Of a DNA stretch of 64,000 nucleotides, positions 1 to 12,400 are shown one piece after another. Below the pieces are notes generated by a model. The model had not been told where the DNA came from, ran no database searches, and saw nothing but the letters and a program-made list of their open reading frames with translations. This DNA is from Haliclystus octoradiatus (Eukaryota > Cnidaria > Staurozoa > Stauromedusae > Haliclystidae), in NCBI GenBank assembly GCA_916610825.1, contig OU744449.1:23697793-23761792 (forward strand). The letters are read 5' to 3'. The translations under genes were made by a program, and so were the position numbers. Position 1 is the first letter of the stretch. The number at the start of each line of letters is the position of its first letter.

Positions 1-116
1 TACTGTTCACAAATTGTTCATAGAAATTGGGCCATTTAATGTTCACGCACTCACTTGCGAAAAACAGTTCAGGAGTTCATAAGCTAGTTACTAGCTCCTG
101 AACTGTTTTCACAGGG
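1..116. repeat. Fragment of the GTTCATGAAC palindromic repeat family
   Basis: AT-rich stretch with imperfect TTCATGAAC-type words and an 'aactcctgaactgttttcac' end followed by aggggt. This matches the terminal CAGTTCAGGAGTTCATGAA / CTCCTGAACTGTTTTTCGCAGGG ends of clearer copies at 31643-31860 and 22434-22593. It is probably the right half of one copy cut by the window edge. Confidence 0.5.
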
Positions 117-599
117 GTAGAAGTCTATAGCAAAGTAAGAATAATGGATGAATGGATCAGGATACAAATCAAAACCAGTTAGCTGAATCAAAGCTCGGAA
201 TGGATTCCTCAAACTATCAAACAATGGATTCGAATTATTCATTTTATTTGAAAGCTAACTGTTAGTATTTTCTGTAGGTTAGGTTACTATTTATTTTTGA
301 ATGCACATTTCTTTTCTGTTTACTACACATAATTGTACAATGTATATGTATATTTCTGTATTCAAGCATATTTCTGTACATGCGACGCATAGTCTATGTT
401 GTAGCGTGAAAAACTTTGTTTCTTGGTAGAATTCAACATAATGGTGCAGCTGAACTTGCGCGAATACACAACCGAAACATAAAGAATGAGAAAGAATTTG
501 CAACGTAAGTTGATATTATAGTTCAAATTTGATACATATTTTACTGCTTTACCCACTCTTTAGGACAACAGTCTGACAATATGCTTTTACAGGCCATTA

Positions 600-725
600 A
601 AATCCCCACCCTTTGGTGGGGTTTTGGGATTGGTGCTTGGTTGGTGGGAGTTACTCATTCGTTCGTTAGGCAGCTAAACTCGTGCTAACCTGTCTCCACC
701 ACTCGAACCAAGCACCGTCACACTG
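600..725. repeat. MITE fragment with GGTGCTTGGTTGGTGG ends
   Basis: Contains ggtgcttggttggtggga near the left and the inverted ccaccactcgaaccaagcac at the right, so the two ends are inverted copies. Related ends occur near 28200-28280 and 28560-28650 inside tepsin intron 16. No coding potential. The family is not recognised. Confidence 0.45.
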
Positions 726-1596
726 ATATTCAGTGGAGAAATTAAAACTACCCTGTTGAAATAAAGGTTAGACATTCTACATTTTTATACAGAAATATTA
801 ACTCAAACATAGACTCTACATTCATCTAATAGCAGTCACTATAGTGTCAAACAAAGCCTAGCCTATATGAGACTAAATACCTGCTAACTTATCTAAAGTA
901 TAATCAGCAAAGACAGTAATGGAGAGGGCGGGTGGGAAGCAATCGAATCACGACTGTTTCGTGTACGTCTTGACATATTTGCGTTGCGTTTAATTAAATG
1001 CGAATTCGTTTGTTCGTTATCGACCTGCTAGCAAGCTAGCACATGCAAGAATGACTACACCCTTACAGTATCACGAGACTTACCCTCTGTTGTGGAGAAG
1101 AGGCTGACCAAGATCACATGATTCCAGGTAATGCAGTGCACTTATGCCTCGTGGCATCTGATGGCATACATTCAAACGAGGCAATTCCAGCATAACGATT
1201 GTACATAGGACGTACTTCGAACCCCCTCAAAAAGGTCTGGATTTTAACCTCAACTACATGATATATAGTTACAAAAAATAGTAGTCTACAAAACCAGTTA
1301 ATTGAACCTCATAAACCAGTTAAGGTTTCATGCACATTCCGATGAATCTTTCATGAATTACGATTGTGAAATTTCATTGCATTTTCATTGCATTTTCACA
1401 TTTTAATATTGTGAATATGGATGTTTTCATGGTTTTCAAAATATTTCATGGGTTAAAGAATTTTGTGGTTTTCACTTTTTTACATCTTTATGCTGTTTTC
1501 ACAACACTCTCATGGCATTTTCATGGTTTTGGTGTTGGTAGTGTTAACTTATTATGATATGTTATTTTCAATCTAAAAATCTATGCATGTTTGTAG

Positions 1597-2988
1597 GCAA
1601 AAAGACTCCATCCTTGCAAACGCAAAAGAAGTGAAGAAAATCAGCGACATCTTGAGAATGGATAGTACGGTAAGATAGAAGCATTATGTTCTATATCAAG
1701 ATAAAGACAATTATTTAACATCTACATTTATGCTGTGTAAAATACATTGCACAAATAACAAAAGTTGCAAAGTCCATTGTAGAAAAATACTTATAATTGA
1801 AGTACAAATAGAAGAAAACTAACCATGTGCTCATGTGGAATTCGTTATGAGAAAACGTTGTCTATGAACTGTCTGAGTTTATGCACTGCTTGCAAACTTA
1901 ATGAACAATTAGTGGAGGGTTTATTAACATATTCATCAAGCAATTGGTCAAAAGCTTTGAACAAGTAACTAACAATGATCCTACTTTGTTGACCCCTAAA
2001 AGTATGGTAAACTTTTGCGTCAAGAATGATCACAAGTTACACACACAGGGAAATCGCAGCAAAATAACATGTGACAATATTACACTTTAGAAAGTGTGAT
2101 CCACTGATGAGGAGGATGTTTTAATAGATTTTAATGAATTTTATCAAGAGTTTTTGGAGAGAGAATCCATTAAGGAGGTTTAGACTCAGTTCAAGTACAG
2201 GTGAAAGAGTCAGATTACATCTCTATCCTTTTGAAAATAGTTCATGAGCTTTGAATGGCCTGATTATCAAAATCTGTTCGTGAACAATTTATGTAAAAGA
2301 AGTAAATGAACTGTTCATGAATTGGTTAAAAGGTGTTCATGAAGCCTGAAAATGAAAGTTTGTTTTCAGGAACTGTTCATGAAGTGTTAAATGGTGTTAT
2401 TGATAAGTTCATGAACTGTTCATGAACTGGTTAAAAGGTGTCCATGAGCAATTAAATGAAAGTTTGCAAAGTTCATGAACTGTTCATGAACTAGTTCAAA
2501 GATGTTCATGAAAAGCTCATGAAAGTTTGTAAAGTTCATGAACTGCTCATGAACTGGTTAAAAGGTGTTCATAAAACGTCAATGAAAGTTTGTAAAGTTC
2601 ATAAGAATGTTCATGAACTCTTTAAAACATGTTCATAAAAATTTCATGAAAGTTTGTAAACATCATGAAAGGGTCATGAACTGGTCAAAAGGTGTTCATG
2701 AAAAGTTTGTGAAAGTTTGTAAATTTCATGAGATGTTCATGAGAGTTCTGTAGGTTCATGAACACCTGATTTTCCTGAGAAGCTAATTTTCGCAGGGGTA
2801 ATGAGCATTGGGGAAAACGTGTTTGGTCTGAAACTGTGTTCAATGACAGTGTAGGCGGACTAATTTACTCAAGAGGTTTTATTTTATTTTATTAACAGAA
2901 AGACGATCCTGAAGATGTTGACATTAGAGGGCAGCAATTAGCGGCAGTTGTATCAAATGCATTGAAATTATCATCATCAAAACATTAA
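1597..2988 (+). CDS. 3' end of an unidentified protein-coding gene (last two exons)
   Basis: Two exons are visible. The penultimate exon 1597-1669 follows a tttgtag acceptor and ends at ACG|GTAAGA. After completing a codon with its first base it reads 24 codons, a lysine-rich helical stretch (QKDSILANAKEV...ISDILRMDST). The last exon 2899-2988 follows attaacag, joins in phase 0 and reads KDDPEDVDIRGQQLAAVVSN and onward to a TAA at 2986-2988. An AATAAA at 3070-3075 is a plausible polyadenylation signal. Both frames are open with matching phases, which supports a real gene whose 5' exons lie left of the window or were not recognised. I do not recognise the family. The tail looks soluble and helical. 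The 1.2-kb intron between the exons is full of GTTCATGAAC repeats. Confidence 0.55.
2225..2800. repeat. Long tandem-like array of TTCATGAAC words
   Basis: More than a dozen diverged copies of words such as gttcatgaactgttcatgaa, aaaggtgttcatgaa and gaaagtttgtaaagttcatg, running for about 570 bp inside the last intron of the unidentified gene. The array ends with ttttcgcaggggt, the same terminus as the short family copies. It looks like an internally expanded member of the GTTCATGAAC family. Confidence 0.7.
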
Positions 2989-3347
2989 CACAATTAATTC
3001 CTAAAAATTACTTTCAAGTCATTATTACATCTATCTATGCATTTCGAAACAACAAGATGTAATACTATTAATAAATTATGAAACCGAGACTTTCAGTAGA
3101 ATGTACATCAATTACTGTGTTTAATTGACATGGTTTTTCCAAATTATATTTACTTTTAAACTTTAATGAAAGTATACTGCACAGTATGGTCATATTGTAA
3201 TAGCATGTGTCGATAACAAAACTTAACAAAGTAGGCAACATATGTGTAGCTATAATGGAATAAAATTTAACAACGTTTTATCACATTATATTTCAATTTA
3301 CAGTGCCGCAGTATCAACCCATATAAGATTTTGGCAGACATCTCAGA

Positions 3348-3715
3348 ATGGCTAGAGATAATAATAGAGTCATATTCGTCATAGCGGCCGCTCTTATTTT
3401 ATCTCTTGTCATAGAGGACAGTCTATGTAAGTGACCATGTTTTACAGAGCTGCTGAATAAAACCATAAAAAAGTGTTGTATTTAGCTACGACTCCACTCT
3501 TCAAATGTGACCAGCGATTGTTTCTTTTCAGTCCAACGTTTGGCTATCCATTGTTTTAAGTGACCGCCCAATATCCCTTGAAAATATTGTTATAATAATA
3601 TTTAAAGAAGACAGTAGTTTGAGGATATTTATTAGATTTTTTAAATCCAACTTTCTTACATTGTACTAAAAAAAACTGCTTTTTAGTGTTTGGTTCCCTT
3701 GGAATAGATGTTAAA
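3348..3715 (+). CDS. Possible first exons of a small secreted or membrane protein
   Basis: An ATG at 3348 opens 26 codons ending at a consensus donor, CTAT|GTAAGT (exon 3348-3426). The peptide is short and polar, then strongly hydrophobic (VIFVIAAALILSLVI), like a signal peptide or signal anchor. A possible second exon, 3687-3715, follows ctgctttttag, joins in the right phase and ends at AAA|GTAAGA, adding about ten residues. I could not find a convincing third exon, and the peptide matches nothing I know. It could be a chance ORF beside two GT sites. Confidence 0.28.
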
Positions 3716-3950
3716 GTAAGAAAGAAAAGGTTTCAAATAACTTTTACCTCTTATTTTGATTTATTAGTTAGATCTACAACAGGTAGTAGGCTATGCTCTA
3801 TTAATTACCGTATCTATACTATGTCATGCTGCACAAATCTCACAAGAATACTACTTGTGGCAGTATAAGATACCTTCAAGCTAAGTTTTATAAATAAACA
3901 AATGTATGAAACTATGTTTCAAAATAGTTATTCTGCATTATCAATGGTAT

Positions 3951-4213
3951 CAGAGCCATCAATTTACAAAAGTTGGGACACTCGTTCATGCTCCGCTCTC
4001 AGCTCCAATTAGATAGATGCCAGTCACGTGATTTTTGGACGCAGTTTTCGTTCCGTCAAACCCAGAGGCTTGCGTAATTTAAACAAAGAAAGCGAAAAAT
4101 CAAATTATGAAAACCGAAAACTTTTTGATCAAACCTTTTTTCAATGGAACGAAAATGGCGATTTTTGAGCCCCCTAAGTTGCGTGTCCCAAGTCTTATAA
4201 TTAAATTGCTCTA
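3951..4213. mobile_element. hAT-type MITE, CAGAGCC family, copy 1
   Basis: Terminal inverted repeats begin CAGAGCCATCAATTTACAAA and end in the inverse ...CTTATAATTAAATTGCTCTA. The flanks are an 8-bp direct repeat, aatggtat, on both sides, the target duplication size of hAT elements. The interior has inverted words (cacgtgatttttggacgc) and no ORF. It ends 38 bp from the stop codon of the HAD phosphatase gene. Confidence 0.75.
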
Positions 4214-4251
4214 AATGGTATGCAACTCAGTATTGTCCCATCTTGTTCCCA

Positions 4252-5151
4252 TCAGACCAATAACAATGTTTCAATGTCATGCCATGATGAAGCTTTATAA
4301 AGATTAAATTTTGATTCTTTGATCAATCTCACAAGGTTTCGAACAGATAAGTTGAGAATCGATTCTAATGGTTCAATCTTCAGTCCAAATTTTTGTATAA
4401 CATTTAAAGTTGTTTCACTTTCACCAACAACAATTCCAATATCAGAAGCTAACATAGCTAACAAGTCCGTTATTGAATCACCAACGAAAACACTTATACC
4501 CAATTTGTTTGTCTTCTGTTTATTTAATAAATTGTTTACAACATCTCTTTTGTGACTCGCATTTGTGATTGTTCCATTAGCTACTAGAACTTTTTCCGTA
4601 TCATTATTGTTACTTAGTAACAAGTTGGCATGGATACATTCTTTGTCACTAATTATACTTTCTAGTTTATATTTTATAAGCTCACCAGACCAGCTAACAG
4701 ATACAATTTCTAGTTGTGGTAATATAGATCGAAGTACATTTTCACAATTATCTTGAATGGTTACCTTAGTATAAGCAACAGACTGAAGTCCTTGTGTGTT
4801 GACACCATTTAATATTCCACTTTTCTCAACATTTTGTGTAGATATATGATCAACTGAAGCCATTTTACATAAAAACTTTTCTAAAGCTTTAATATTTGGT
4901 ATTTTATAATCAATGTTTTTCATCTCGTCATTTAATGTTTCATAATGTGTTTCCATATAAATAGACCCTATTGAATTCCATTTCTCGTCGATATTAAATT
5001 TTATTTCTTGACTACCATTCATGTATAAATGCGTTGCTTGATAGAATAATGAACAAGTATCTTCTGTTGTAATTGTACCATCAAAATCAACCATGATAAG
5101 ATTGAACAAAGGTTCTCCTTCAATTCTTTTGATTTGCTTAGTCAGTGTCAT
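4252..5151 (-). CDS. HAD-superfamily phosphatase, TMP-phosphatase-like
   Basis: Uninterrupted 299-aa ORF. Near residue 20 it has the HAD motif I, MVDFDGTITTEDT, which provides the catalytic nucleophile aspartate (DxDGT). A central WSGELIKYKLES segment follows. Near residue 222 is motif IV, VFVGDSITDLLAML (GDSxxD), for Mg2+. The layout, and a C-terminal tail of the type SSWHDIETLL, resemble the HAD domain fused to TENA in plant TH2 thiamin-monophosphate phosphatase, and related stand-alone eukaryotic HAD proteins. The substrate in this animal is inference only. The protein should be cytosolic, since no signal peptide or membrane helix is seen. There are no introns, unlike tepsin and TOMM22 nearby. 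It is divergent from tepsin, and the two starts are 1.3 kb apart. Confidence 0.75.
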   Translation of the reverse strand: MTLTKQIKRIEGEPLFNLIMVDFDGTITTEDTCSLFYQATHLYMNGSQEIKFNIDEKWNSIGSIYMETHYETLNDEMKNIDYKIPNIKALEKFLCKMASVDHISTQNVEKSGILNGVNTQGLQSVAYTKVTIQDNCENVLRSILPQLEIVSVSWSGELIKYKLESIISDKECIHANLLLSNNNDTEKVLVANGTITNASHKRDVVNNLLNKQKTNKLGISVFVGDSITDLLAMLASDIGIVVGESETTLNVIQKFGLKIEPLESILNLSVRNLVRLIKESKFNLYKASSWHDIETLLLV

Positions 5152-6476
5152 ATTTGGATCAACTACAAAATTGATGTAACAAATATTATTTTACGCCTAT
5201 TACTTACATACATTTTCAATTATTATTGAATAAAATACAGGCTTGAGATATTATTTTTAATTAAAATCGAATAGCTATATATATGTATATATAGCGTAAT
5301 CAATATAAAACAAATCGGTTTTCTTTCCCAACAAGGTAATTTTCTTTACAAGAATATTTTGCGTGATTTGTTTAAGCGTTCGAAATTCTCTTTTGTTTAT
5401 CAGAGTCTTCCATATACTAATCGAAGCTCAGATAGAATGCTTTGATTTTGAGAGTTCCCATTTTATAAAGATAGCCTACTATTATTCACCATAGTTGTTC
5501 AAGGAATGCTGACAACAGGGATAGCTATCCTGACGATGGTGCTATTTATGATAAATATTTTAAAAAATTATTGAAAAGGACAAAAACTTCCTCCTACAGT
5601 CTAATTCTTCCCAGTGAGGGGATTCGGTTGGATCACATATGTAGGCAAATTTTAGATATAGGCTAATATTTAAATAATCATGGAAATGATGTCACTTTCT
5701 TATAAAATACAGATAAAATTATGAAATGCACAGCTGGAATTTCAGCCGCAAAAATGATTACGCGGCCAAGATCTTGCCTGCAAACAGCAAACTTCCCAGT
5801 CTGGCCCCACACCCTTCGATGGCGATGGTTGTTCCCCGAGGTGACAAGGCTTTGAAAGTCGGGACAGTAACAGGTCAAATTTGACCTAGATACCTCGAAT
5901 TCATTAATCTCAGAAAATTTTGGTGTAAACATGGAGACAGAATTGATATCTGGCACAATTTATAAGGATTAAAATCTAAAGTAAATTATATTTCCAGAAG
6001 CAGCTGCAACACTAGGAACAGGAACTGCTACAGTGTTCCACTTTAACTCGATTAAGTCTGATTTCCTGACTACGAAATCATAATAAACCATGAAGGAAAC
6101 ATTAATAGGCAAAGATTGCTTAATTAAGCAAGGTCATGCAGGATGAAAATGATTGCTCATAACTGATTTTGGGTCTAGGTCTACATGAGCTATCAAATAC
6201 AACTAAATACATTTCAGACGAGGGTTTGCGGAATTAAACCTTACCAGATGATTGCATGAGTGAATAATTTACCCAATACAATCCACCAGTCAAAATGATA
6301 ACAGCGAAATATTTCTTCCGAGCAATGTTCATCAATCTCCTTAAAATTTTCTGATCTGGAAGTGAAACAGTAAACATTAATATAATGGTACCCAGAATGA
6401 TTGACAAGCATTGTCTCTGATTGCTTCTGCGTGAGTTTGGTGAAAGAGGTTCTGGTAGACAACAATCGAATTCAAC
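5152..6476. other. Intergenic spacer between the divergent HAD and tepsin genes
   Basis: AT-rich spacer between two gene starts that point away from each other, so it should hold both promoters. I see no clear TATA box, CpG cluster or known repeat. A short tatatatatgtatatatagcg tract lies near 5275. Small ORFs here are unsupported. Confidence 0.4.
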
Positions 6477-9400
6477 ATGGCGGATTCTCTGAGCAGGATA
6501 ATGACGAAAGTTGCTTTCACACCGAAGGTATTTGTTGTCTGAGTTTTGAGTACATTGTTATGAACGTAACAAATTGTCATTAGTCAACATATGTTACACA
6601 ATTTAAATAACGTATGTTTATTTCAAAGGAAGTAACATGTGCTAATTCTAATCGATATACAAAAGTAAACAACAATATGTTGGAACTGTTATGATCTTTT
6701 TCAATTTCTAAAGTTTCAAAGTTTTATTACAATTTTAATGCTGTGAACCCATTAACCGATTGTGTTGACCGGTTGTGAAGCAATCCAGGGATAAATCTTA
6801 TCGGAATCTAATTTTATCGCTTCTGATCATGTCAAAAGTGTTTGTTCATTCCAATGTTGAATATGGGAAAGCGGCATAACCTATGATCTCCTGAAACTGA
6901 GAGTCATGATAATATGATTGCTAGGCCCTGCCCACTCAGATTGCCCAAATTTCCTCCTAGGAAGGATAGGAATAACATTTTTATGGTCTGTAAGTCACAC
7001 TTTTGGTGGTGAAAATTGACATGCGTTTGGTGCTTTGATCGATCTAGAGGCAAGGTTTGTTACTTGTTAAGAAAGCCTAGGCTAGCTTCTAGCTATGGAC
7101 CTACATAGTTTTCTATATACGTAGATTTGTCTAACTTTCTAAGTAGTCAGAGGCACTAAACCCTTATTATATTATATTAGGCCTCAGCTTTATTCGATCG
7201 TCATTTTGGCATGGCAAAACTAATCCCGAAGTGTTCACGAAAATGGCGCAAACTCAACATGTAAATTAGGCCTATAGCTTATCGGAAAGATAATTACAAT
7301 TTTGCATCAATCCACAGGGTTCTTTTTGCTTATGTAAAGTTGTTATAGGTTCGGAGACAGAAAACACGTTCAAGTAAATAAGTATGTATTTAATTAACAC
7401 TGGTCCACAATCAAGGGCACGAAGCAACACTCATGCAAAACATATACAACAGTTACTACCGGTAATCACATGACAATACGAAGCACCAACCACAATACAT
7501 TGCTTTTTATCACACAACATCACATGCACTCTAAACCATACAATCAACATGAACAACGTATATAGAAAGTTTTTAAACCAAGAAATATTTGGTAAAATTC
7601 AAATTTCTTGTAATATACTTTTCAGCTATACTCAATTTATCCTGTATAGATTTATACCGTATAGTACATTGGTGCGCACTGTGTGCCTTCTACACAACAC
7701 AAGTACTCTTTTTGTTGGATTTTAATCTAAATAAAGATACATGATACAAACTATTATCCCGTTAATCAGTTTAAAGGAGCAAAATTGACCGGCAGGCGCT
7801 ACGCACTTAGGATTACGTGCATGTTCATTGTTCATAACACAATGTACATTGTTGACATGAATTTATAACAGATTAGCCCTGCGTATAACAATAGTTTCAA
7901 AGCGAGACGGCTGAATTACGCTAAGCATAAATTCAACTTGTGCTCGCAGCGGTCGCCGGTCAATCTTGCCCCTTTAACCAAATGGGGGAGGTGTGATAAG
8001 CAAGTTTGGGAGTGTTTTCAAGTTACTAACCCCATTTAAATTTCTCAGTTCAATCAACTTTTGATGTATTTTCAAGTGACAGATTTCATGCACACACTTA
8101 TTTACCTTGTGTATTCTTTTAACTCTGAACTAGGTCCCTTTGGTGATGAAAGCAACTTCCGATGACCCTACACCGACACCTGCTAGTTTAATTCATGATG
8201 TTATCAGTATCTTTTTCCATTTGGAAATTAAATGACCATGTCGCTCAGTGGTAACGGTCATCTCTATACAGCAGCCACCTGTCTTAGCTGTCTATAGTGG
8301 TCACTCTTGCAATGTCCAAAATAGTATTTTCTATTGAATCAAACCTGTATATAAAGGCCACCTGTCTATAATGGTCAATGTATCTACCTCTCGTAGCTGA
8401 CTGTTATAAACAGGTTTCACTGTATCACATTCAGCTATGAAAAGTGGAGAAATTTACCACTGTATGCAGGTGACCTTTATTCACAGGGTTGATTTAATTG
8501 CTGCAAAGGTGACCGCAATTTGAATTTTGTAACATTAATTAAGATAGTTCTATCCAAAACTGTTGTGCCCCAAAGACGATATATACTTAATAGACATAGA
8601 CAGAACTCAATGATGTATCAACTTTGTAGGAGTAGAACCTATGTCATCTTAAGAAATTTATTTGAGAATTTCTTTTGAACAACGTCTATTTTATCGCTGA
8701 CTTTTATTAAACAATTAATAAGTAGAAACTTACTGACTGATATGTTTAATACCTTGATAAATACCATGAAGATATTACTTTTGAATCTTTGGATCATTGT
8801 GAGAATTTGATGTTGTTTCTTGTTGAAAGATTAAATAAAAGTTCTGTACACACAAAATCCAAGGTAGGATTCTTAAATAGACTCTTAGAATTTTCTTTAG
8901 AGTCTAGCTGTTTCCAAATTATTTATTAAAATTCTTTCCATACCTCAATAAATTTAATATTACAGTGTATTTCTTCCTGGCCAACAACATAGAGCCTACA
9001 AATTAGCTTTGAAATAAAATTAGTTCACAACAATAAGTCAATTATCTCTATAGAAGTCGCCTTACAAAAGCGTATACACATTTTAAACTCATCTAAATAT
9101 ACACCTCCAGAATCCAATTTCATGAATACGTGAACGCACACATTTTGCCTACATCAAATGTATACATTGATGCAATAAATTGTATTACAATGTTGTTGTT
9201 TGTTTTGTTGTACATTATTGTTTGTTGATTTTCTAAGTAGTTTTGTTGTACAATATTCCTATGTAACTTATTGCAGGTTCTTCATCTAATGAAGGCTATT
9301 TTAGAGAAAGGACACGAAGAGTTTGCTGTCGGTCTACGGAGAAATGCTGATGGCATTGAAAAAGCAAAATGTACGTAATACAATTTCAAGTTTCAACTTT

Positions 9401-12400
9401 CGATAAATGTTTTTGTAGATGACATTAATTCAGATTGTGTTTAGAACCATTTGAGACCTCCCCTGTGGAAACAGTTCAGGAAATCATGAACAGTTCATGA
9501 GATGAAATGTCCATGAACTATCTGTGAGGTTATGAATGATAATGAACTGTTCATGAACAGTTCATGAAAATTGGGCCATTTAACGTTCATGAACTGTTCA
9601 TGAATTCTTGAACTGTTTTTCTCAGTAGCCAGACTGAGATGAGTTGGTGTGATGTCTAGAAGTGTTATGACTTATTAATGATCGATTTAGGTATTATGGT
9701 ACAGTGTAGCTCCGCAAATATTACTATTTTAAAAATGACAATTCGCTTAATATCACTGACATTTGAAAACCATTTTATATCAAATTCAACGCATTGACTT
9801 TGGTTAATATCACAACTTGCTTATTATAAATTCTGTAGGTCTAGGGAGAAGTTCTGATAACATTGGAAAGTCAAATTATACTGCAGGCTTTATGTCAATT
9901 TTATTATCACAATGTTTGGCTACCTGTGGACAATGATAGTAACGATGCAACATTGTACAGTCAGACTTGCATATTTTCCTTAATCATTGGCCCACCTTGT
10001 TTAATACCTGCACAATAGCTTTCATTCATCTACATTCAATTATGAAATCTATCTATCATTCTATAAATGCTCTGATTAATTTCATCGAGCACTATACCAA
10101 GAACTGGTGTGTAACAATCCCACTATTAATATTATTAATATATTAATATATCATTATAGTATCTGTCTGATGATCGCATAAAGCGAGAAACTTCAAGTTA
10201 CAGAAAATGAATGCGTAGTCTTGACTCCATTATTATTATTTACGCTCTGTCAAATGACATCGAGCACTATCTCAACTGCTGTTAGATACCATATTATTAT
10301 TATTATATCACATTATATTATTATTATTATTATTTTTATTATAAAATCTATCATTCTAAATATATTTGTTTGTTTATTGAGTTGTGCTTCATTGTTTAGC
10401 GTTCAATCAAAACGAAGATCCGTTGCATGGTAAAGCATTTATCCACAAAGTTAGAGAAAATGCTCAGGTGAAATGCTAGTTTGTTTATGCACTAGTCAAT
10501 TCGAATCTCCTTCCCTTTCGAGACATATCTAATATTTTCTTGGTTGTACATGGTTTCCAACATGCTCTGACCTTCACCAAGGATGAAAAAGCAAGATCTC
10601 ATTTATCATTGCTTTCTCTTATATAGACTTTCCTATGAAGATGATGGATTAGCAGTGTCATATATATAACAATATTTTATATTTTACCACCAATCAAACC
10701 AATTTTATATTCACATTGTTTTATATCATTAGATATGTTTAGGCTATTTTGCTAAATTCTAACTTAATTTATATCATTTGAAAAGTAAAATCTTGATATC
10801 TAGTGAGTACCTTACGATATAATACAAACTCTATGGTGAAATTTAAAAGCTTCATATTATTTCATATTCATTCGAAATATTTTTACACTTTTCACGTTTA
10901 GGCTATTTTTACACTTTTCACGTTTAGGCTGTTTCTGAGTTATTGTTTGATGTTTCAAGGCGCACAGAAAACCAATCAGGTACACTCAACTTGTCATCTT
11001 TTGGATTCCAATGTAGGCTACCGAAAGCAGATGGTGCCCCATGCGTGCTCCAGATGGAAAATATTGCAGTTTGCCCGCAGGGACAGATTCTAGAAATTTA
11101 CTTCTTTTTCAACCAAACTAGTCGACTATGGAAGTCACTACCAATGTCAATATTTATTTGACCAATATCAACAAACAGCTGCCTGGAGGTCTTAGTGAAG
11201 CGCCAAACACTTTCATTACAAATCTTTGCTAAATATTCCTCATTATAATCTCATGCTAGACTTCACTGAAAATATAATTCGTATTTTGAGAATATGATCG
11301 TAATTTATAAAAATTCAGCCATCGTTTAGCATTTTCCTAATCTTGTTTCCCATTTATATGACCATTTTATATGCATTTCAGCTAAGAAGAATTTGACCGT
11401 AACATTACTGTCCTTGTAAAAGCTGTCCTATTGTGATTCTATTGTTTGATCGATTCAACACCTCGTCTGCACCCTGCGAATTGACATAGATTGTAGTCAA
11501 ATTTCCGTAGGATTGTATTTTTGTTTCTTTCGTAGCTATCGGTAGTTATAGTTTCCATGACTTATTAGTATCTGATTGTCAGCAAAATATACAAGTGAGA
11601 CCGTATAAAAATAAATAAATAAAATAAAATACCGGTAATCCTGTACTCTAGCTACCAGCCACCAACCAAAGGAAATTTCAAAACAATACAAAGAGTGAGC
11701 ATTTTCATATGTGGCCCCTACACTATTGAACAAGCTCCACTAGGTCAACACAATCAATTGGCATTTTCAAAGAATCCAAGTTATTTAAACAGGTTAAACA
11801 AGTTAAACAATCAAAAGAATCTGCAGTTCTTCTCAGTGAATTAAATCTAGTACTGATTTTGCTCAGTTAAGAAAGAACTGGCTTCACCACATAAAAAAGT
11901 AATGAAAATAGCTCATTTTCGGTCAAACATCCCCCCTGTGTAAAAGTCTTGAGTTCATCAACTGTTCATGAAACGTTAAATGGCGGTATTTTCATGAAAT
12001 GTTTGTGACTATTTATGAAATTCTCTTCAAAGTTTCATGAATAAGCATGAAAAGTTCATGAACATTCATGAAAGTACTGCCACTTACTGTTCATGGATTG
12101 TTTTTCGCAGCTCATCAGTATGCAGCTCACATTACAGAAATAGCAAGCTATGAATATGCTTACGGTATAGTAATGTCAATTACCGTGCCCAAGATAGAGC
12201 TATCGCACTCAAGTGATACATATGGATGGGTTTACGTTTTTGTTTGTTTGAAAATGGGAAGGAACAATGATGTTCATTAAGTCACACATAGTAAATTATC
12301 ATTGCAGGTGGGGGAAGGAAAAAAAACCTTGCTAGTACTCAAGGGTTTGGTTCTGATATACAATCACATGGAGGTAAGTGAACTACTAGACTCAACTCCT

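Larger units (their letters stand above)
6477..10979 (+). other. TEPSIN: Tepsin ENTH-domain exons 1-6
   Basis: Six short exons encode residues 1-143. Intron phases are 0, 1, 0, 1, 0, 1 in order. Landmarks: exon 2 reads VPLVMKATSDDPTPTPASLI, matching the family's PILLKGTSDDxxPxPxxL. Exon 4 reads VLHLMKAILEKGHEEFAVGL. Exon 5 carries the conserved DPLHG followed by a KVR helix. Exon 6 reads AVSELLFDVS, the last helix. Tepsin's ENTH domain is known to lack the phosphoinositide-binding helix 0 of epsins. Here too only about 17 residues precede the domain core. Confidence 0.85.

Noticed and set aside
5991-6090. Possible exon after tttccag with an Ala/Thr/Gly reading
   Set aside because: Phase does not fit the signal-peptide exons at 3348-3715, and no donor is convincing.
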